Program-made: the position numbers and the translations under genes
Assembly (NCBI GenBank): GCA_014879565.1
Contig: JACSRW010000020.1
Location: forward strand, 1 to 64,000
Reading direction: 5' to 3'
Source of the DNA: Chitinophagaceae bacterium
GTDB taxonomy: Bacteria > Bacteroidota > Bacteroidia > Chitinophagales > Chitinophagaceae
DNA length: 64,000 bases
In this document: positions 60,194-64,000 of the stretch, piece by piece
Layout: each line of letters starts with the position of its first letter
How positions within the stretch are numbered: position 1 is the stretch's first letter
The notes under the pieces: model-generated
Told to the model about the DNA's origin: nothing
The model's database searches: none
The model's input: only the letters and a program-made list of their open reading frames with translations

Positions 60194-61253
60194 ACTAACC
60201 ATATTACAGCATGATGCGGTTGAGCTCCTGAAAAAGCTGATCGCCACTCCATCCCTCAGCAAACAGGAAGACCTTACAGCCGGTATCCTGTGCCGGTTCC
60301 TTGGCGAAAGGAATGTGGTACATACCCGGGTGGGTAATAATGTATTTGCCCTGAATAAATATTACCGGGAAGACCTGCCCGGCATCCTGCTTAATTCCCA
60401 CCATGATACCGTTAAACCCAATCCCCAGTACACAAAAGATCCATTTAGTCCGCTGGAAGAAGACGGCAAACTTTTTGGCCTGGGCAGTAATGATGCGGGA
60501 GGCTGCCTGGTTTCCCTGCTGGCAGCATTCCTCCGTTTTTATGAAAAAGAGGACATGCGGTATAATATCATTTTTGCTGCCACTGCGGAAGAAGAAATCA
60601 GCGGCACAGGCGGCATTGAATATACTCTTCCTTTTCTGCCGGCCATTGACTGCGCCATTGTAGGCGAACCCACACAAATGCAGATGGCCGTAGCAGAACG
60701 AGGCCTGATGGTACTGGATTGTGTGAGCCATGGCAAAGCAGGTCATGCCGCCCGAAATGAAGGCGAAAACGCCCTTTATAAAGCCCTGAAAGATATTGAA
60801 TGGTTCCGCTCCTGCCGGCTCGACAGAATCTCCCCCCTGCTGGGCGCTTCCAAAATGAGTGTAACCGTAATAGAAACGGAAAACAAAGCGCACAACGTGG
60901 TGCCCGCCACCTGCCGCTTTGTGGTGGATACCCGTATAAATGAACTCTACAGTTTTGAGGAAATCATTGCGCTTATCCGGGAAAATGTCAGCTGTGAGGT
61001 CACTCCGCGCAGCACCCGTCTGCGCTCTACCAGTATAGCCACCGATCATCCGCTGGTTAAAGCGGGGCTGCAGTTGGGAAGAAGTTATTACGGCTCTCCC
61101 ACCACTTCCGACAAGGCCCTGATGCCCTTTCCCGCCCTGAAAATGGGCCCCGGCGATTCAGCCCGCAGCCATACGGCCGATGAGTATATTTACCTGGCTG
61201 AAATCCGGGAAGGCATTGATCTGTATATTCAACTCTTAAATCAGGTTGTATGA
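60183..61253 (+). CDS. argE: M20 deacylase, ArgE type
   Basis: 356 residues from ATG 60183. Zinc ligands: LLNSHHDTVKPNPQ (His), FGLGSNDAGGCLVSLL (Asp), ATAEEEISGTGGI (Glu-Glu), AIVGEPTQMQMAVAERG and a C-terminal His in DSARSHTADEY. Removes the acyl group from acylcitrulline or acylornithine. Its place between argB and argH in an operon with an acylornithine carbamoyltransferase favours N-acylcitrulline. Overlaps argH by 4 nt. Confidence 0.9.
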   Translation: MNTELTILQHDAVELLKKLIATPSLSKQEDLTAGILCRFLGERNVVHTRVGNNVFALNKYYREDLPGILLNSHHDTVKPNPQYTKDPFSPLEEDGKLFGLGSNDAGGCLVSLLAAFLRFYEKEDMRYNIIFAATAEEEISGTGGIEYTLPFLPAIDCAIVGEPTQMQMAVAERGLMVLDCVSHGKAGHAARNEGENALYKALKDIEWFRSCRLDRISPLLGASKMSVTVIETENKAHNVVPATCRFVVDTRINELYSFEEIIALIRENVSCEVTPRSTRLRSTSIATDHPLVKAGLQLGRSYYGSPTTSDKALMPFPALKMGPGDSARSHTADEYIYLAEIREGIDLYIQLLNQVV

Positions 61254-62590
61254 AACTCTGGCAAAAAGACACCGCCGCCCTGAAGGAAGTGGAACAATTT
61301 ACGGTTGGGCGTGACCGTGAGTTTGATCAGCAACTCGCTCCTTTTGATATCCTGGGCAGTATCGCCCATGTGACCATGCTGGAAACAGCAGGTCTGCTTA
61401 CGGTTGCTGAAAAAACAGAACTGGTCACCGCACTCCGGCGTATTTATAAAAGCACTCAACCCGGTTCAGCCACTCCTTTCACGATACAGCCGGAAGTGGA
61501 AGATGTTCATTCCCAGGTAGAACTGCTGCTGACACAGCAACTGGGAGAAACGGGGAAAAAAATCCATTCCGCCCGCAGCCGCAATGACCAGGTGCTGTTG
61601 GATGTGAAACTTTTCCTGCGGTTTGAACTGGAAACACTTGTACATGCCATCCAGCCGCTTTTTGCCCTGCTCCAGGCACAAAGTGAGAAATATAAAGATC
61701 ACCTGCTTCCGGGATACACGCATCTTCAGCTCGCCATGCCTTCTTCTTTCGGACTCTGGTTTGGCGCCTACGCGGAGAGCCTGGTGGATGATCTTGTAAC
61801 CCTGAAAGCTGCTTATGATGTAGTGAATAAAAACCCGCTGGGTTCAGCAGCCGGGTATGGCTCTTCCTTTCCTGTTAACCGCACACTGACTACCCGCCTG
61901 CTTGGATTTGATAATCTGAACTATAACGTGGTGTATGCCCAGATGGGCCGGGGAAAAGCAGAACGCATCACTGCCCAGGCGCTCGCCAACCTGGCCGATA
62001 CCCTGGCCCGGCTCAGTATGGATGCCTGTCTTTACCTGAACCAGAATTTCGGGTTCATTTCCTTTCCGGCCGAACTGACTACCGGCAGCAGTATCATGCC
62101 GCATAAAAAAAATCCGGATGTATTTGAACTGATCCGTTCACACTGCAACCGGATCAAAGCCCTGCCTAATGAAATCACCCTGATGACTACCAATCTCCCG
62201 AGCGGCTATCACCGCGACCTACAGTTACTGAAAGAGCACCTTTTCCCGGCATTCAAAACGCTGAAAGACTGTATTGAAATGACCGGGCTGATGCTGAACA
62301 ATATCAGAATCCGGGAGAATATTCTGGCAGATGAAAAGTACAAATACCTCTTCAGTGTGGAGGAAGTGAATAAACTGGTGAATGCCGGAATGCCCTTCCG
62401 GGATGCGTATAAACAAGTCGGGCGCGCTATTGAAGCCGGTCAGTACACGTATACCACAATGGTTGAACATACCCATGAAGGCAGCATCGGCAACCTGTGT
62501 ACAGCAGAGATTAAAGCGATGATGGAAGAAGTACTGGCCGGCTTTCCGTTCGAAAAAGTAAACCAGGCGCTGAAGGAACTGGCAGGATGA
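61250..62590 (+). CDS. argH: Argininosuccinate lyase
   Basis: 446 residues; last step of arginine synthesis. Fumarase/aspartase fold: VEDVHSQVELLLTQQLG, KIHSARSRNDQVLLDVKLFL, GYTHLQLAMPSSFGLW and the signature GSSIMPHKKNPDVFELIR. Operon end; followed by a heptamer array and terminator. Confidence 0.95.
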   Translation: MKLWQKDTAALKEVEQFTVGRDREFDQQLAPFDILGSIAHVTMLETAGLLTVAEKTELVTALRRIYKSTQPGSATPFTIQPEVEDVHSQVELLLTQQLGETGKKIHSARSRNDQVLLDVKLFLRFELETLVHAIQPLFALLQAQSEKYKDHLLPGYTHLQLAMPSSFGLWFGAYAESLVDDLVTLKAAYDVVNKNPLGSAAGYGSSFPVNRTLTTRLLGFDNLNYNVVYAQMGRGKAERITAQALANLADTLARLSMDACLYLNQNFGFISFPAELTTGSSIMPHKKNPDVFELIRSHCNRIKALPNEITLMTTNLPSGYHRDLQLLKEHLFPAFKTLKDCIEMTGLMLNNIRIRENILADEKYKYLFSVEEVNKLVNAGMPFRDAYKQVGRAIEAGQYTYTTMVEHTHEGSIGNLCTAEIKAMMEEVLAGFPFEKVNQALKELAG

Positions 62591-62596
62591 CGGGTA

Positions 62597-62617
62597 ATGA
62601 ATAATGAGTAATGAGTA
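62597..62617 (+). repeat. Heptamer array ATGAGTA x3
   Basis: ATGAATA, ATGAGTA, ATGAGTA just after argH. Inverted partner at 62699-62733. Confidence 0.75.
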
Positions 62618-62637
62618 ATTGATGAAGAGTCATAATG

Positions 62638-62676
62638 ACACTGAACCCTCCTTTTTCCGGAGGGTTCAGTGTTTAA
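62638..62676. terminator. 14-bp terminator after argH
   Basis: ACACTGAACCCTCC pairs with GGAGGGTTCAGTGT around a T-rich loop, then TTT. It shares the core GAACCCTCC...GGAGGGTTC with the hairpin at 32664, which has the same flanking arrays. Confidence 0.82.
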
Positions 62677-62698
62677 AACAGGTGCGATCGGTTACGCC

Positions 62699-62733
62699 TT
62701 ACTCATTATTCATTACTCATTACTCATTTCTCA
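62699..62733 (+). repeat. Heptamer array TTACTCA x5
   Basis: Units TTACTCA, TTATTCA, TTACTCA, TTACTCA, TTTCTCA. The array reaches into the stop codon of the M28 peptidase gene on the minus strand. Confidence 0.75.
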
Positions 62734-64000
62734 CAACCCATATTGATCAACCAGATAAATCAACGCTGCCATATTCACCGCGCCTAATTCCAGTTCCCTT
62801 TTGTTAACCGCTTCAAACACATCACTGCGGGCATGGTGAATATCAAAATAACGCTGGGTATCGGGATTCAGACTGGCCATCGGTGTTTTTAAAGCCCGGT
62901 TAAGCGGTCCAATATCAGCGCCTCCGCCTCCCCGTACAAATTCACTGCATCCATACGGTGCAATCAGGTTTCTCCAGCTGAGAAATTTTTCAAACTGGGT
63001 GTCTGATCCGGTAAAACCCAGGGCACGGGGGGTAAATCCTCCCGCGTCACTTTCCATAGCCAATATATGGTTCTCCTTTCTGGCAACCGCCTCTTCTGCG
63101 TATTTGCTACCCCCGCGCAGGCCGTTTTCTTCATTGGCAAAAAGTACAAACCGGATCGTATGTTTTGGCTGATACCCTATGGCTTTAAAGGCCCTTAATA
63201 TTTCAATGGTCTGAACACAGCCCGCCCCGTCATCATGGGCCCCTTCGCAGTTGTCCCAGCTGTCGAGATGCCCCCCTATGGTAATGATTTTATCAGGATA
63301 AACAGAACCGGTCAGTTCCCCGATGACATTATGCCCGATGGTATCCGGCAGCATCCGGCCCATTGTTTTTAATTGCACCGATACCTCGCCCTTTGCCAGT
63401 TGTCCGGCCAGCCAGTCAGCATCCCTTAACCCCACAGCAACCGCGGGTATTTTCGGATAGGCGCTATCATAGCGGGTGGCTCCGGTATGCGGATGATTAT
63501 CAGTAGCATGGCTCATACTGCGCACCATCACCCCGAGGGCGCCATATTTTGCTGCCCGGGAGGGTCCCTGTCCCCGGTACTGACCGGCATCGCGGTAAGC
63601 CTGAAAGGTATTGACGTAATTGGGATTAAACTTGTAATTATAAAACACAATCCGGCCCTTCACCTGGTCTTTCTTTGCTTCCAGTTCATCAAAAGAGTTG
63701 ACCAGTAATACCGGAGCTTTTAATCCTTTGAGGCCGATGCCTTCGCTGTTACCCAATGCCACGACATCCAGTATCTTTTTCTTCGGAAGCATATTTTTTG
63801 TTCCGATAGCCGGCACGGTATACACCGCTGTTGCCGCATCTGCGCCCCCTCTTACCCAATGCGGCACCTTGCACTGCTGCAACCAGGATTTATCGGCCCC
63901 GCTGCTTTTCATTTTTTCCAGCCCCCATTTTTCTGATTTCACCATACCGGATGAACCGGCCAGACGGGGACCAATCTCTTTGGTCAGCTGGCGCAGGTTT
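62731..64000 (-). CDS. M28 family metallopeptidase (5' end outside the window)
   Basis: At least 422 residues. The frame is open to the window edge and continues upstream of the internal Met at 63945 with LTKEIGPRLAGSSGM, a usual N-terminal motif of the family. A PA-like insert (about 75-190) precedes the Zn site: IITIGGHLDSWDNCEGAHDDGAG (split: His-Asp then Asp), LFANEENGLRGGSKYA (Glu-Glu), HILAMESDAGG and DIHHARSDVFEAV. Likely an exported aminopeptidase; the signal peptide would lie beyond the edge. Confidence 0.9.
   Translation of the reverse strand, partial: NLRQLTKEIGPRLAGSSGMVKSEKWGLEKMKSSGADKSWLQQCKVPHWVRGGADAATAVYTVPAIGTKNMLPKKKILDVVALGNSEGIGLKGLKAPVLLVNSFDELEAKKDQVKGRIVFYNYKFNPNYVNTFQAYRDAGQYRGQGPSRAAKYGALGVMVRSMSHATDNHPHTGATRYDSAYPKIPAVAVGLRDADWLAGQLAKGEVSVQLKTMGRMLPDTIGHNVIGELTGSVYPDKIITIGGHLDSWDNCEGAHDDGAGCVQTIEILRAFKAIGYQPKHTIRFVLFANEENGLRGGSKYAEEAVARKENHILAMESDAGGFTPRALGFTGSDTQFEKFLSWRNLIAPYGCSEFVRGGGGADIGPLNRALKTPMASLNPDTQRYFDIHHARSDVFEAVNKRELELGAVNMAALIYLVDQYGL

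Overview
The window looks like a chromosomal piece of a Bacteroidota genome, most likely a Chitinophagia/Chitinophagaceae-type soil or sludge organism. The signs are: a short primary sigma factor without region 1.1; promoters of the Bacteroidota form TAnnTTTG instead of TATAAT; no Shine-Dalgarno-like leaders; a fused CcoN-CcoO oxidase subunit; a Sec-type (clade II) nitrous oxide reductase cluster; a PorP/SprF protein of the type IX secretion system; a GH109-like oxidoreductase; and an arginine operon using a carbamoyltransferase of acylated ornithine. Family assignments come from reading the translations; nothing was searched.

Layout. (1) 0.1-7.4 kb, housekeeping: rpoD, ffh, rpsP-rimM, dinB, a small membrane protein, an M20 dipeptidase, an S4-domain RNA-binding protein. 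(2) 7.4-28.4 kb, a low-oxygen respiration island: an Rrf2 regulator diverging from a nos operon (cytochrome c, nosZ, fasciclin lipoprotein, membrane protein, nosL, nosD, nosF, nosY), hsp20, a response regulator fused to a Crp/Fnr DNA-binding module, ccoI, ccoS-ccoNO-ccoQ-ccoP-ccoG-ccoH-SafE-type protein, a PAS histidine kinase, the iron-sulfur repair protein Ric, and a probable small RNA. (3) 28.4-53.4 kb, mixed: trmD, GH10-like lipoprotein, GH109-like oxidoreductase, two giant sortilin-like beta-propeller paralogues, a LolA-like protein, adenine deaminase, a repeat-rich stretch (41.9-43.1 kb), a LiaF-like/LytS/LytTR envelope-stress set, anmK, upp, porP, an anion transporter, 3-methyladenine glycosylase, an EI24-like protein and a tetrapyrrole-methylase-fold methyltransferase. 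(4) 53.4-62.6 kb, arginine biosynthesis: an Arg-rich leader peptide, N-acyltransferase, argG, argC, a four-helix-bundle (23S IVS-type) gene inserted in the operon, argD, argF', argB, argE, argH. (5) An M28 peptidase running off the right edge.

How it works together. Six FNR-like boxes (YTGAYnnnnRTCA-like) sit in the intergenic regions of the respiration island. Where a TAnnTTTG element can be seen, the distance from box centre to its T is 29.5 nt (Rrf2, ric, small RNA) or 51.5-52.5 nt (nos, ccoI, cco operon), a difference of about two helical turns, as for class II and class I activation. The histidine kinase has a PAS domain with the His and Arg that FixL uses for haem/O2 sensing, at the same 20-residue spacing. 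The response regulator carries a receiver and a Crp/Fnr HTH in one chain. Together they look like a FixL -> FixJ/FixK cascade collapsed into two proteins, controlling cbb3 oxidase, N2O reduction, Fe-S repair and a small RNA. This is inference and is laid out as testable findings.

Two further themes recur. Short 7-bp tandem arrays occur as inverted pairs around genes or terminators at several loci. Leaderless-type promoters, in which TAnnTTTG is followed by 4 nt and then ATG, precede rimM, trmD and a lipoprotein gene.
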